From Ornithomonoglobus_A sp045612845 (lineage in GTDB: Bacteria > Bacillota > Clostridia > UBA1381), in assembly GCA_045612845.1 (NCBI GenBank), contig JAZKZV010000012.1, positions 62,001 through 126,000 of the forward strand: a stretch of DNA of 64,000 nucleotides, written 5' to 3'. Numbering within the stretch: the first letter of the stretch is position 1; the number at the start of each line of letters is the position of its first letter. A program made the translations under genes and the position numbers. Positions 52,898-61,149 of this stretch are shown here, piece by piece. The notes under the pieces were generated by a model that worked only from the letters and a program-made list of their open reading frames with translations, was not told the DNA's origin and made no database searches.

Positions 52898-52934
52898 GAT
52901 ATATTTTAAATAAAATAAAAAATTAAAAAAACTC

Positions 52935-52963
52935 TTGACAAACTAAAAAATAAGGTGTAAAAT
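52935..52963 (+). promoter_or_regulatory. Promoter of the aromatic amino acid operon
   Basis: TTGACA (52935-52940) and TAAAAT (52958-52963) have a 17-base spacer. Transcription would start near 52970, 25 bases before the leader peptide start. Confidence 0.8.
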
Positions 52964-52994
52964 GATAGCATATTTTATGAAAGGAAGAGTATAT

Positions 52995-53102
52995 ATGCTT
53001 AAAGCTTTTGCAAGTGTAAAGTCATTTTTGTATTATTACTTTAGCGTAGCGTTTTACTTTAGCTATGCTTGTTTTGATATGAAAATGTTACTTGTGAAGT
53101 AA
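52995..53102 (+). CDS. Phe/Tyr-rich leader peptide of the pheA operon
   Basis: A 35-codon open frame from ATG 52995 to TAA 53100-53102, with AAAGGAAG just upstream. The peptide begins MLKAFASVKSFLYYYFSV and continues AFYFSYACFDMKMLLVK; it holds six Phe (all TTT) and five Tyr, 11 of 35 residues. It lies directly ahead of a terminator hairpin and of pheA-tyrA-DAHP synthase, the classical arrangement of a ribosome-mediated attenuator. It should sense charged tRNA-Phe and tRNA-Tyr rather than act as a protein. Codons 15-20 and 21-27 look like a tandem duplication (TACTTTAGC at 53037 and 53055). Confidence 0.88.
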   Translation: MLKAFASVKSFLYYYFSVAFYFSYACFDMKMLLVK

Positions 53103-53174
53103 ATTTGGATATATAAATCTTCTTTATGTTTAAGATATTAAACTTCACTTGTAATATACAGGTGGAGTTTTTTT
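53088..53174 (+). promoter_or_regulatory. Transcription attenuator of the pheA operon
   Basis: Terminator: AAACTTCACTTGT (53140-53152) pairs with ACAGGTGGAGTTT (53158-53170) with two T-G wobbles, then a T-run to 53174. Antiterminator: TTACTTGTGAAGT (53088-53100), the end of the leader reading frame, pairs with ACTTCACTTGTAA (53142-53154) apart from a two-base T-T bulge. A ribosome stalled upstream on Phe/Tyr codons leaves 53088-53100 free and so blocks the terminator; one reaching the stop codon covers it and lets the terminator form. Confidence 0.82.
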
Positions 53175-53192
53175 GTTTATCAGGAGGTTATT

Positions 53193-54278
53193 ATGAGTTT
53201 GTTGGAAGATGCAAGAGAAAAAATAAACAGAGCGGATAAGGAAATGGCAAGGCTCTTTTTAGAAAGAATGAGGGCAGTTGAAACTGTTTTTGAACATAAA
53301 AAGAAATACGGTCTTCCTATATTTGATAAGGACAGAGAGCAGGAAGTTATAGCAAAAAATTCTGATTACATAGAAGACGAAGTAATTTGCAGTTATTATG
53401 TTGATTTTATAAAGAATGTTATGGAGCTGTCCAAAAACTATCAATACAGACTTCAGGAGGGTTTAAAAATTGCATATTGCGGTGTTGAGGGTGCATTCGC
53501 CCAGATTGCCGCAAATAAAATTTTTCCCGACGGACAAATGATACCTCACAGAGATTTTAAATCTGCATACAAAGATGTTGAGGACGGAAAATGCGACGTG
53601 GCGGTGCTTCCTATAGAAAACAGTTATGCCGGCGAAGTCGGCGGTGTTATAGACCTTATGTTTTCGGGTTCATTGTATGTTAATGGTGTATATCAATTAG
53701 AGATAGTTCAAAATCTGTTAGGTGTTTGTGGTGCAAAATTATCCGATATCAAAACAGTAATAAGTCATCCTCAGGCGCTTAGTCAATGCGGAGAGTATAT
53801 AAATGAACATAGCTTAAATGTTATTGAGGCAAGTAATACTGCTGCTGCAGGAAAGTATGTTTTTGAGACTAACGATAAATCCATTGCGGCAATAGCGAGT
53901 CTGGATACTGCCCGTTTGTATAATCTTAATGTACTTGACCATGATATAAATAAAAGCAACTCCAACACAACAAGATTTGCTGTTTTATCCAAATCAAAAC
54001 ATAAAGGAGACAGTAACAATAATTCAATTCTGATGTTTACTGTTTCAAATGAGGCGGGCGCACTCGTTAAGGCTATAGATATTATAGGTAAGCATAAGTT
54101 TAATATGACAGCACTTAGAAGCAGACCAATGAAAGAGCAGTCATGGCAGTATTATTTCTATGTTGAGCTTGATGCAAATGTAGATACGCCAAACGGTGAG
54201 AAAATGATAGAGGAACTTAAAAAATATTGCGATAAGCTAAAAGTTCTGGGTACTTTTCGCGACAATTTAATTTTATAA
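53193..54278 (+). CDS. pheA: Bifunctional chorismate mutase/prephenate dehydratase
   Basis: A 361-residue P-protein for phenylalanine synthesis. The AroQ chorismate mutase is at about 1-85 (LLEDAREKINRADKEMARLF; DREQEVIAKN). The dehydratase covers about 90-275 (IAYCGVEGAFAQIAANKIFP; VLPIENSYAGEVGGV; SHPQALSQCGEYI; and NSNTTRFAVLSK with the catalytic Thr-Arg-Phe). The ACT regulatory domain follows (NEAGALVKAIDIIGKHKFNM, then RSRPMKEQSWQYYFYVELD), so feedback by Phe is likely. GGAGG precedes ATG 53193, 18 bases after the attenuator. Confidence 0.95.
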   Translation: MSLLEDAREKINRADKEMARLFLERMRAVETVFEHKKKYGLPIFDKDREQEVIAKNSDYIEDEVICSYYVDFIKNVMELSKNYQYRLQEGLKIAYCGVEGAFAQIAANKIFPDGQMIPHRDFKSAYKDVEDGKCDVAVLPIENSYAGEVGGVIDLMFSGSLYVNGVYQLEIVQNLLGVCGAKLSDIKTVISHPQALSQCGEYINEHSLNVIEASNTAAAGKYVFETNDKSIAAIASLDTARLYNLNVLDHDINKSNSNTTRFAVLSKSKHKGDSNNNSILMFTVSNEAGALVKAIDIIGKHKFNMTALRSRPMKEQSWQYYFYVELDANVDTPNGEKMIEELKKYCDKLKVLGTFRDNLIL

Positions 54279-54296
54279 CGTAAGGAAGATAATAAA

Positions 54297-55151
54297 ATGT
54301 TGGTAGATATATCAAAAAATATATTGATAGTAGGTATGGGACTGTTAGGCGGAAGCTATGCAAGAGGGCTTAAGCGTTATGGTTTTCATATAAGTACAAT
54401 CACAAAAGACAAAGCTTCTGTTGAATATGCACTCAAGGAGAAAATCATAGATGAGGGCACAACAGAGGTTGATGCACAAATGATAGCTAAGGCAGATATA
54501 ATAATTTTTGCTCTATATCCCCATATATTTTTAAAATGGGTAGAAGAGAATCAAAAATATTTTAAAAGTGGTGCAATTTTAACAGACGTAACGGGCGTAA
54601 AGCGAAACGTTGTCCACAAAATTCAGGATATGCTAAGAGAAGATGTTGAATTTATTGCGGCACATCCTATGGCGGGAAAGGAAGTCTCAGGAGTAGAAAA
54701 CAGTAGCGAAAAAATATTTATCGGTGCAAACTATATTGTAACACCGACAAAAAATAATTCAAATGCCGCAATAGAAAGCTGTAAAGAGTTAGGTAGACTT
54801 CTTGGCTTTTCGAATGTTTCTGTTCTATCACCTGAGGAGCATGACGAAATGATTGGCTTTGTATCTCAATTAACTCACTGTATTGCAATCAGCTTAATGA
54901 CCTGTAATGATTGCGAGGATATTGAAAAGTATACAGGTGATTCATTTAGAGATTTAACAAGAATTGCTAAAATAAACGATTTGATGTGGAGTGAATTGTT
55001 TATAGAAAACAAAGATGCACTCCTAAGGCAAATGGATATGTTTGCAAAACAGTTTACAAACTTAAAAAATATGCTCGAAACAGACGATGTTTCGGGTATG
55101 CGGAAAATGATGCAACATTCTACAAAACGCAGAGCTGCGTTTGATAAATAA
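54297..55151 (+). CDS. tyrA: Prephenate dehydrogenase
   Basis: A 284-residue NAD-dependent enzyme for tyrosine synthesis. ILIVGMGLLGGSYARGLKRYG is the cofactor site at residues 10-30. LTDVTGVKRNVV near 98, FIAAHPMAGKEVSGVENSSE near 119 with the conserved His, and FVSQLTHCIAISLM near 187 complete the family pattern. There is no C-terminal ACT domain. It follows pheA by 18 bases and shares its attenuator, which fits a leader that senses Tyr as well as Phe. Confidence 0.93.
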   Translation: MLVDISKNILIVGMGLLGGSYARGLKRYGFHISTITKDKASVEYALKEKIIDEGTTEVDAQMIAKADIIIFALYPHIFLKWVEENQKYFKSGAILTDVTGVKRNVVHKIQDMLREDVEFIAAHPMAGKEVSGVENSSEKIFIGANYIVTPTKNNSNAAIESCKELGRLLGFSNVSVLSPEEHDEMIGFVSQLTHCIAISLMTCNDCEDIEKYTGDSFRDLTRIAKINDLMWSELFIENKDALLRQMDMFAKQFTNLKNMLETDDVSGMRKMMQHSTKRRAAFDK

Positions 55152-55168
55152 TTAGGGGATGATTTAAG

Positions 55169-56200
55169 ATGAAAAATATGAATTTTGTAAGAAAACTACC
55201 GGTGCCGCAGGATATAAAGGCTCAATATCCCGTAAGTGATAAAATAGCAAAGCTTAAAGAAGAAAGAGATATTCAAATTAGGGATATAATAACAGGCGGG
55301 TCTAATAAATTTATACTTGTTATCGGTCCGTGCTCAGCAGACCGTGAGGATAGCGTAATTGATTATATTACAAGACTAAGAGGTGTTCAGGAGAAGGTAG
55401 AGGATAAAATACTCATTATTCCAAGAATATACACAAATAAGCCAAGAACAACAGGTGATGGATATAAGGGTATGCTGCATCAACCAAATCCAGAGCAAAA
55501 TGAAGATATGTTGGAGGGTGTAATTGCAATACGTAAACTTCATATGCGTGCAGTTAACGAAACTGGCTTTACTTGTGCCGACGAGATGTTATATCCCGAA
55601 AATTACAGATATCTATCAGATATCCTTTCCTATGTGGCAATAGGTGCACGCTCAGTCGAAAACCAAAAACACAGACTTACTGCAAGCGGATTGGATATCC
55701 CCGTTGGTATGAAAAATCCAACAGGCGGTGATTTGTCTGTAATGATGAATTCAATTACTGCCGCACAACATCCGCATACATTTATATACAGAGGCTGGGA
55801 AGTAAAAACAACAGGAAATGACCTTGCTCACTCAATACTTCGCGGATATGTAGATAAAAACGGTAAATCCATGTCCAACTATCATTATGAGGATTTATTG
55901 ACACTTTGCGAATTGTACGAGCAAAGCGGACTGAAAAATCCTGGTGTTATTGTGGATACAAACCATGCAAATTCAGGCAAAAGATATTTAGAGCAGGAGA
56001 GAATTGCCAAGGATGTTATTCATAGCTGTAAAAACAGCAGCGATATAAAAAAGCTTGTTAAAGGACTTATGATAGAAAGCTATATAGAAGACGGTGCACA
56101 AAAGCCCCAGGACGGTGTATATGGTAAATCTATTACAGACCCTTGTCTTGGCTGGGATAAGACCGAAAAACTGATTTATGATATAGCAGATGCATTATAA
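55169..56200 (+). CDS. 3-deoxy-7-phosphoheptulonate (DAHP) synthase, type I alpha
   Basis: First enzyme of the shikimate pathway, joining PEP and erythrose-4-phosphate. The 343-residue protein is of the AroF/AroG/AroH type: FILVIGPCSADREDSVIDYI near 49, RIYTNKPRTTGDGYKG near 90, GARSVENQKHRLTASGLDIP near 172 (parts: GARSVENQKHR, SGLDIPVGMKNPTGGDLSVM), and PGVIVDTNHANSGKRY near 262 with the metal-binding His. This alpha type is more usual in proteobacteria than in Bacillus. It ends the aromatic operon; no terminator is evident before the riboflavin promoter. Confidence 0.94.
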   Translation: MKNMNFVRKLPVPQDIKAQYPVSDKIAKLKEERDIQIRDIITGGSNKFILVIGPCSADREDSVIDYITRLRGVQEKVEDKILIIPRIYTNKPRTTGDGYKGMLHQPNPEQNEDMLEGVIAIRKLHMRAVNETGFTCADEMLYPENYRYLSDILSYVAIGARSVENQKHRLTASGLDIPVGMKNPTGGDLSVMMNSITAAQHPHTFIYRGWEVKTTGNDLAHSILRGYVDKNGKSMSNYHYEDLLTLCELYEQSGLKNPGVIVDTNHANSGKRYLEQERIAKDVIHSCKNSSDIKKLVKGLMIESYIEDGAQKPQDGVYGKSITDPCLGWDKTEKLIYDIADAL

Positions 56201-56223
56201 ATTTTAATTGGTATAAAATTCTA

Positions 56224-56252
56224 TTGACAAATTTTTATAAAAGATATATAAT
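56224..56252 (+). promoter_or_regulatory. Consensus promoter of the riboflavin operon
   Basis: TTGACA (56224-56229) and TATAAT (56247-56252) are both perfect with a 17-base spacer; transcription would start near 56260, just before the riboswitch. Confidence 0.88.
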
Positions 56253-56264
56253 AATAGTATAAAT

Positions 56265-56456
56265 ATTGTTCTCGGGGTATGTGTAACTCATAACCGGCGG
56301 TGATAAGTATATAGCTTTAAGTCCGCGAGCCGCAAATGCGGTTGATTTGGTGTGAATCCAAAACCGACGGTAAAGTCCGGAGGAGAGAGAAAAAATATTT
56401 TATATTTTTTGTGTTTTCTCAAGTACCCCAAAATTCATTTTTAAGGGTACTTTTTT
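56265..56456 (+). promoter_or_regulatory. FMN riboswitch (RFN element) with terminator platform
   Basis: The conserved RFN core is plain: TTCTCGGGG at 56269-56277, AACCGGCGGTGAT, GTCCGCGAGCC, GATTTGGTGTGAATCCAAA, ACCGACGGTAAAGTCCGGA and closing GAGAGAGAA near 56384-56391. A variable hairpin (AAG...CTT) lies in between. The terminator is AAGTACCC (56421-56428) with GGGTACTT (56445-56452) and a T-run. GGGGTA (56274-56279) in the aptamer can pair with TACCCC (56424-56429), a candidate antiterminator used when FMN is scarce. It controls ribD onward by premature termination. Confidence 0.95.
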
Positions 56457-56472
56457 GTTAAGGAGAAATGTA

Positions 56473-57555
56473 ATGTCAAAGTATATGCAAAGAGCTATAG
56501 AGCTTGCAAAAAAAGGCGAGGGTTTTGTAAATCCCAATCCGCTTGTGGGTGCTGTAATAGTAAAGAACAATAAAATAATTGGTGAAGGGTATCATACAAA
56601 ATATGGTGATTTGCACGCAGAACGTGAGGCAATAAAAAGCCTGAAAGAATCAGCTGCGGGTGCGGATATGTATGTAACATTAGAGCCTTGTTGTCATTAT
56701 GGTACAAATCCGCCATGTACAGAGGCAATTATACAAAATGGTATAAAGCGTGTATTTGTTGGGTCAAATGACCCTAATCCCCTTGTTGCAGGTGGGGGAA
56801 TACAACAATTAAGAGCTGCCGGTATCGAGGTTATAGAAAATTATTTAAAAGATGAATGTGATAAGTTAAATACTATATTCTTTCATTATATAACCACAAA
56901 AAAACCGTATGTTATACTAAAAACTGCAGTAACTGCCGATGGTAAAACCGCATGCGAAAACGGAGACTCCAAATGGATAACAAATGAATTATCGCGTATG
57001 AATGTGCACAAAACACGAAAAAAATGTGCGGCAATCCTGACGGGTATAGGAACAGTTTTAGCAGATGACCCGATGCTTAATTGCAGATGTGATAACCCAT
57101 CAAATCCAATAAGAATTATATGCGACAGTGGTTTGCGGTTGCCGCTAAGCTCTCAGATTGCTAAGACTGCTAACGAAATTAAGACAATAGTTGCTACAAT
57201 ATCTCGGGATGATGAAAAAATAATAACATTAAACTCAATGGGTATTGAAGTTATAAAGACAAAATCCAATCAAAACAGAGTTGATTTAGAAGATTTAATC
57301 TGCCGGCTTGGAGAAAGAAAAATAGACTCTGTTTTAGTTGAGGCAGGCGCGGAGCTTAATGATTCATTTATTAACTCACAAATTGTAAACCGGATAGATA
57401 TTTATATTGCGCCAAAGCTTATTGGCGGCAAAAATTCCATACCATTTCTGGGTGGTGTGGGAATAGAGAAAATGAGTGATGCAATTATGCTTAAATCACC
57501 TCAAATATCAACGTTTGGTGATGATGTTATGATAAGTTACAGGGTAGGTGAGTAG
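56473..57555 (+). CDS. ribD: Bifunctional pyrimidine deaminase/reductase of riboflavin synthesis
   Basis: RibD deaminates and reduces the early riboflavin intermediate. The 360-residue protein from ATG 56473 (AAGGAG seven bases upstream) has the deaminase zinc site in DLHAEREAI near 48 and LEPCCHYGTNPPCTEAI near 73. The reductase domain (about 145-360) has TAVTADGKTACENGDSKWI near 152, LTGIGTVLADDP near 190 and VEAGAELNDSFI near 292. Its stop is followed at once by the ribE ATG. Confidence 0.96.
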   Translation: MSKYMQRAIELAKKGEGFVNPNPLVGAVIVKNNKIIGEGYHTKYGDLHAEREAIKSLKESAAGADMYVTLEPCCHYGTNPPCTEAIIQNGIKRVFVGSNDPNPLVAGGGIQQLRAAGIEVIENYLKDECDKLNTIFFHYITTKKPYVILKTAVTADGKTACENGDSKWITNELSRMNVHKTRKKCAAILTGIGTVLADDPMLNCRCDNPSNPIRIICDSGLRLPLSSQIAKTANEIKTIVATISRDDEKIITLNSMGIEVIKTKSNQNRVDLEDLICRLGERKIDSVLVEAGAELNDSFINSQIVNRIDIYIAPKLIGGKNSIPFLGGVGIEKMSDAIMLKSPQISTFGDDVMISYRVGE

Positions 57556-58182
57556 ATGTTTACGGGTATAATAGAGGAAATTGGTACTGTAAACAGTATA
57601 AAAAAAGGTGTAAAATCATGTACACTGTTTGTAAATGCCAATATAATATTTGAGGATTTAAAAATAGGCGACAGTGTTGCCATAAACGGAATGTGTACAA
57701 CGGTTGTTACAATAAATAATGATGTATTTTCGGTAGACATTATGGCAGAAAGCCTAAGAAAGACATCGCTTGGCTCGCTGCAAAAGGGCGACAAGGTTAA
57801 TCTTGAACGTGCAATGAGTGCATCTTCGCGGTTTGGGGGACATATAGTTTCCGGACACGTGGACGGAGTGGGCCATATTCGTTCATTTGTAAAAGAGGAT
57901 AATGCGATATGGGTTACAGTCGGAGCAAGTGATGATATTTTAAGATATATTGTTACAAAAGGCTCAATAACAATAGACGGAATAAGCTTAACAGTTGCTA
58001 TGCTTTATAAAGATGCTTTTGCAGTATCAATTATACCGCATACTGCAAAGGAAACAACACTGCTTATAAAACACGTTGGAGATAAGGTAAATCTTGAGTG
58101 TGATATAATTGGCAAGTATGTAGAAAAGCTCGTTTCGCCCAAGAGTGAAACAAATTTAGAAGAATTATTAAAAAATTGGTAA
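57556..58182 (+). CDS. ribE: Riboflavin synthase, alpha chain
   Basis: This enzyme dismutates two lumazine molecules into riboflavin. The 208-residue protein shows the internal duplication typical of the family: MFTGIIEEIGTVNSIKKG with DSVAINGMCTTVV in the first half, and GGHIVSGHVDGVGHIRSF with GSITIDGISLTVAML in the second. Position between ribD and ribBA is the standard Firmicutes order. It begins with ATG directly after the ribD TAG. Confidence 0.95.
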   Translation: MFTGIIEEIGTVNSIKKGVKSCTLFVNANIIFEDLKIGDSVAINGMCTTVVTINNDVFSVDIMAESLRKTSLGSLQKGDKVNLERAMSASSRFGGHIVSGHVDGVGHIRSFVKEDNAIWVTVGASDDILRYIVTKGSITIDGISLTVAMLYKDAFAVSIIPHTAKETTLLIKHVGDKVNLECDIIGKYVEKLVSPKSETNLEELLKNW

Positions 58183-58195
58183 GGAGTGATAGCAA

Positions 58196-59395
58196 GTGTT
58201 TGAATTTGATACAATAGAGAAAGCATTGCAGGATTTAAGAGACGGTAAGGTCATACTTGTTACCGATGACCCCGACAGAGAAAATGAGGGTGATTTAATA
58301 TGTGCAGCAGAGTTTGCAACTACAGAAAATGTAAACTTTATGGCATGTGCGGCAAAGGGTCTTATATGTATGCCAATGAGCCAGGAGTATACAACAAAGC
58401 TTGGTCTTTCGCAAATGGTTATAAATAATACCGATAATCACGAAACTGCATTTACAGTTTCAATCGACCATGTTGATACGACAACGGGTATAAGTGCATT
58501 AGAAAGAGGATTTACTGCAAGAATGTGTGTTGATGATAATGCTAAGCCATCAGATTTTAGAAGACCGGGACATATGTTTCCACTGCTTGCAAGGCAAGGC
58601 GGCGTTTTAGAAAGAAACGGTCATACGGAGGCTACTGTGGATTTGTGTCGTCTTGCGGGATTAAAACAAGTTGGTCTTTGTTGCGAAATTATGGCAGATG
58701 ACGGAACAATGATGAAGAAGAACGAGCTTATAGAATTTGCAAAAGAGAACAATCTTACATTTATAACAATTAAAGATTTGCAAACCTACAGAAGAAAGAA
58801 AGACGGTTTTATGAAACGTGTTTCGCAAGCACATCTGCCGACCGAATACGGAGATTTCGAAATTTTTGGTTATGAAAATACCATAACCAAAAAACATCAT
58901 GTTGTTCTGGTGAAGGGCGATGTTGCAAATGGAGAGAGTGTTCTTTGCAGAGTACATTCCGAGTGTCTTACCGGTGATGTTTTTGGCTCTGCACGTTGTG
59001 ATTGCGGGGAACAACTACAAAGTGCAATGCGTGCTATCGAAAAAGAGGGCAGAGGTGTTATAGTGTATCTCCGTCAGGAGGGCAGAGGTATTGGCCTGTT
59101 AAATAAGATAAAGGCATATGATTTGCAGGAAAAAGGCTATGATACTGTCGAGGCAAATGTAGAGCTTGGCTTTGCACCGGATTTAAGGGATTACAGCGAG
59201 GGTGCACAGATGCTAAAGGACCTGGGTGCTACTAAGCTAAGAATTATGACAAATAACCCATTAAAGATTTCCGATATGAAGGAATACGGAATTGAGGTTG
59301 TAGAAAGAGTTCCAATAGAAATTGCACCTAAAAAGGAAAATTTAAAATATTTAAAAACAAAACAGGATAAAATGGGACACATGCTCCATTTTTAA
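58196..59395 (+). CDS. ribBA: 3,4-dihydroxy-2-butanone-4-phosphate synthase/GTP cyclohydrolase II
   Basis: Fusion supplying both branches of riboflavin synthesis. The RibB part (1-200) has LVTDDPDRENEGDLICAAEF near 21, DHVDTTTGISALERGFTARM near 90 and RPGHMFPLLARQGGVLERNGHTEA near 120 (key: RPGHMFPL, RNGHTEA). The RibA part (205-399) has VHSECLTGDVFGSARCDCGEQ near 249 with the zinc cysteines and YLRQEGRGIGLLNKIKAY near 290. It starts with GTG at 58196 after AAGGAGTGA. Both catalytic halves look intact. Confidence 0.96.
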   Translation: MFEFDTIEKALQDLRDGKVILVTDDPDRENEGDLICAAEFATTENVNFMACAAKGLICMPMSQEYTTKLGLSQMVINNTDNHETAFTVSIDHVDTTTGISALERGFTARMCVDDNAKPSDFRRPGHMFPLLARQGGVLERNGHTEATVDLCRLAGLKQVGLCCEIMADDGTMMKKNELIEFAKENNLTFITIKDLQTYRRKKDGFMKRVSQAHLPTEYGDFEIFGYENTITKKHHVVLVKGDVANGESVLCRVHSECLTGDVFGSARCDCGEQLQSAMRAIEKEGRGVIVYLRQEGRGIGLLNKIKAYDLQEKGYDTVEANVELGFAPDLRDYSEGAQMLKDLGATKLRIMTNNPLKISDMKEYGIEVVERVPIEIAPKKENLKYLKTKQDKMGHMLHF

Positions 59396-59416
59396 TAAAA
59401 GAAAGGAAGAGAAAAA

Positions 59417-59881
59417 ATGAAAGTATTAGAAGGAAATTATTGCGGAAAAGGTTTAAAAATCGGACTTATAGGCTCAAGATTTAACGAGTTTATTGTATCA
59501 AAGTTAATTGGCGGTGCAGAGGATTGTCTTACACGTCATGGCGTGGAGAGTGATGATATTTCGCTTGCATGGGTTCCGGGTGCATTCGAAATCCCTGTTA
59601 TTGCAAAGAAGATGGCAGAATCTGGTAAGTTTGATGCAATTATATGTCTTGGTGCAGTAATAAGAGGTGCAACAAGCCACTATGACTATGTTTGTAATGA
59701 GGTTTCAAAGGGTGTTGCACAGGTTTCTATGTCATCAGGAATTCCCGTTTTATTTGGTGTAGTTACAACAGATACAATAGAACAGGCAATAGAACGTGCA
59801 GGCACAAAAGCAGGTAATAAGGGTTATGATTGTGCAATGTCGGCACTCGAAATGATTAACCTTATAAAAGGTCTTAACTAA
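59417..59881 (+). CDS. ribH: 6,7-dimethyl-8-ribityllumazine synthase
   Basis: Lumazine synthase joins the pyrimidine and butanone-phosphate intermediates, forming icosahedral or pentameric shells. The 154-residue protein has IGLIGSRFNEFIVSKLIGGA near 16, WVPGAFEIPVIAKKMAESG near 53, CLGAVIRGATSHYDYVCNEV near 77 with the catalytic His, and GVVTTDTIEQAIERAGTKAGN near 112. GAAAGGAAG precedes the ATG. It ends the riboflavin operon proper; an exported-protein gene starts 11 bases on. Confidence 0.96.
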   Translation: MKVLEGNYCGKGLKIGLIGSRFNEFIVSKLIGGAEDCLTRHGVESDDISLAWVPGAFEIPVIAKKMAESGKFDAIICLGAVIRGATSHYDYVCNEVSKGVAQVSMSSGIPVLFGVVTTDTIEQAIERAGTKAGNKGYDCAMSALEMINLIKGLN

Positions 59882-59892
59882 TCAAACCGCAG

Positions 59893-61149
59893 ATGAAAAT
59901 AATTAACAGACTTATTGCTATTATTTTTGTGTTTTTGGCACTCGTATTATCGCTAAACGTATATGCACAGGAAGAGGGTGTCTTTCTTTGCATGCGTGGG
60001 GGTGATAGTACAGCTCTGTATTCTGACGGAAAAACCGGCCTCATGTATATAGATATGATTTCATCAAACGGTGCAGATGCAACGCCTATAATTTCAGCTG
60101 ATGGGAATACATACCTCCCGTTCAGATTTGTATGCGAAATGGCAGGCTTAAAGGATGCACAAGAGGGTGAGGATGACCTTGAGAGCGGACATTTTCGCTT
60201 TACCGATAATGGCGGAATACAAACAATAGAAATAAATTATAACGATAAATATATAGCACATCAGGTTGGTGTTGAATTCTCGTATGAATTAGAGGCGGGC
60301 GATATAAGAAATGTATGTATATATAATATAGATGGTACGCTGTATTTTCCTATGACTTATCTTGCAAAGATAACAAATGCAACTGCATTGTGGAACGGTA
60401 AGACTAAAGATATTATGTATATAGATAATAATATAAACCCTTCCGATTTTATTGATGAGGAATTTTATATACATGATTATCTGCTCGAACAAAATGGCTT
60501 TTATTTAAATTATAACAAAACGGATGATGACCCTGTATGTTTTGATGCCCAAAAAAGTTATTTAGAAGATGTCTCTGAACAGATTGGCGAGGAGGTTATA
60601 TGCGCCACAAAAACAAACGGTACAATTTTTGGTGTAACACAAACGGGGGACATTAAATATAAAAGCAGCAGTGGCAATTTTGGGGTATTAAATTTCAAGG
60701 TTGACACCATTATTGCAGTTAAAAATCGTCTGTACGGAATTGAAAGGGACACTAAAAAAGGGTTTGTTTGCAGGCTTGACGGAACCGACTTTGAATACAT
60801 AACAGATATGCCTGTATTTAATCTAATTCTACGTGAATATAATAATGAATTTTATTTATATTATTGCGAGTATGAAAATTCCTCAAAGATTCATATGATA
60901 CAGTTAAAAACTATGGATACATACGACATAGAAATAACAGACTATGAGTATAACAACTTAATTTATGATGTTGAGAAGTTTGTTGTTGGTACAAAAATGT
61001 TTGCTTATGTGGATGGAAATTCACAGTTACATACCATAGTTCTGGATGAGCCTCTCGAAGAGTTCGAGATTGCTGTTATACCTGATGGTAATGTAGAAAT
61101 TATTGATTACTATACTTATTGTGAAGAAAATGGGGTGATAAATAGGTGA
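59893..61149 (+). CDS. Secreted protein with copper amine oxidase-like (stalk) domain
   Basis: A 418-residue exported protein. The signal peptide is MKIINRLIAIIFVFLALVLS with likely cleavage after NVYA. GNTYLPFRFVCEMAGLKDA near 72 and GTLYFPMTYLAKITNATALW near 146 fit the repeated unit of the copper amine oxidase N-terminal-like domain, common in Clostridia as a surface stalk module. The rest (about 190-418) shows repeated short beta-strand units such as KNRLYGIERDTKKGFVCRL, suggesting a propeller-like domain. Function unknown. Its TGA overlaps the start of the next gene by four bases, so the two are coupled. Confidence 0.8.
   Translation: MKIINRLIAIIFVFLALVLSLNVYAQEEGVFLCMRGGDSTALYSDGKTGLMYIDMISSNGADATPIISADGNTYLPFRFVCEMAGLKDAQEGEDDLESGHFRFTDNGGIQTIEINYNDKYIAHQVGVEFSYELEAGDIRNVCIYNIDGTLYFPMTYLAKITNATALWNGKTKDIMYIDNNINPSDFIDEEFYIHDYLLEQNGFYLNYNKTDDDPVCFDAQKSYLEDVSEQIGEEVICATKTNGTIFGVTQTGDIKYKSSSGNFGVLNFKVDTIIAVKNRLYGIERDTKKGFVCRLDGTDFEYITDMPVFNLILREYNNEFYLYYCEYENSSKIHMIQLKTMDTYDIEITDYEYNNLIYDVEKFVVGTKMFAYVDGNSQLHTIVLDEPLEEFEIAVIPDGNVEIIDYYTYCEENGVINR

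Noticed and set aside
53088..53174. T-box leader upstream of pheA
   Set aside because: No T-box core (AGGGTGGNACCGCG-like) or specifier loop is visible; the Phe/Tyr-rich reading frame and alternative hairpins explain the region better.
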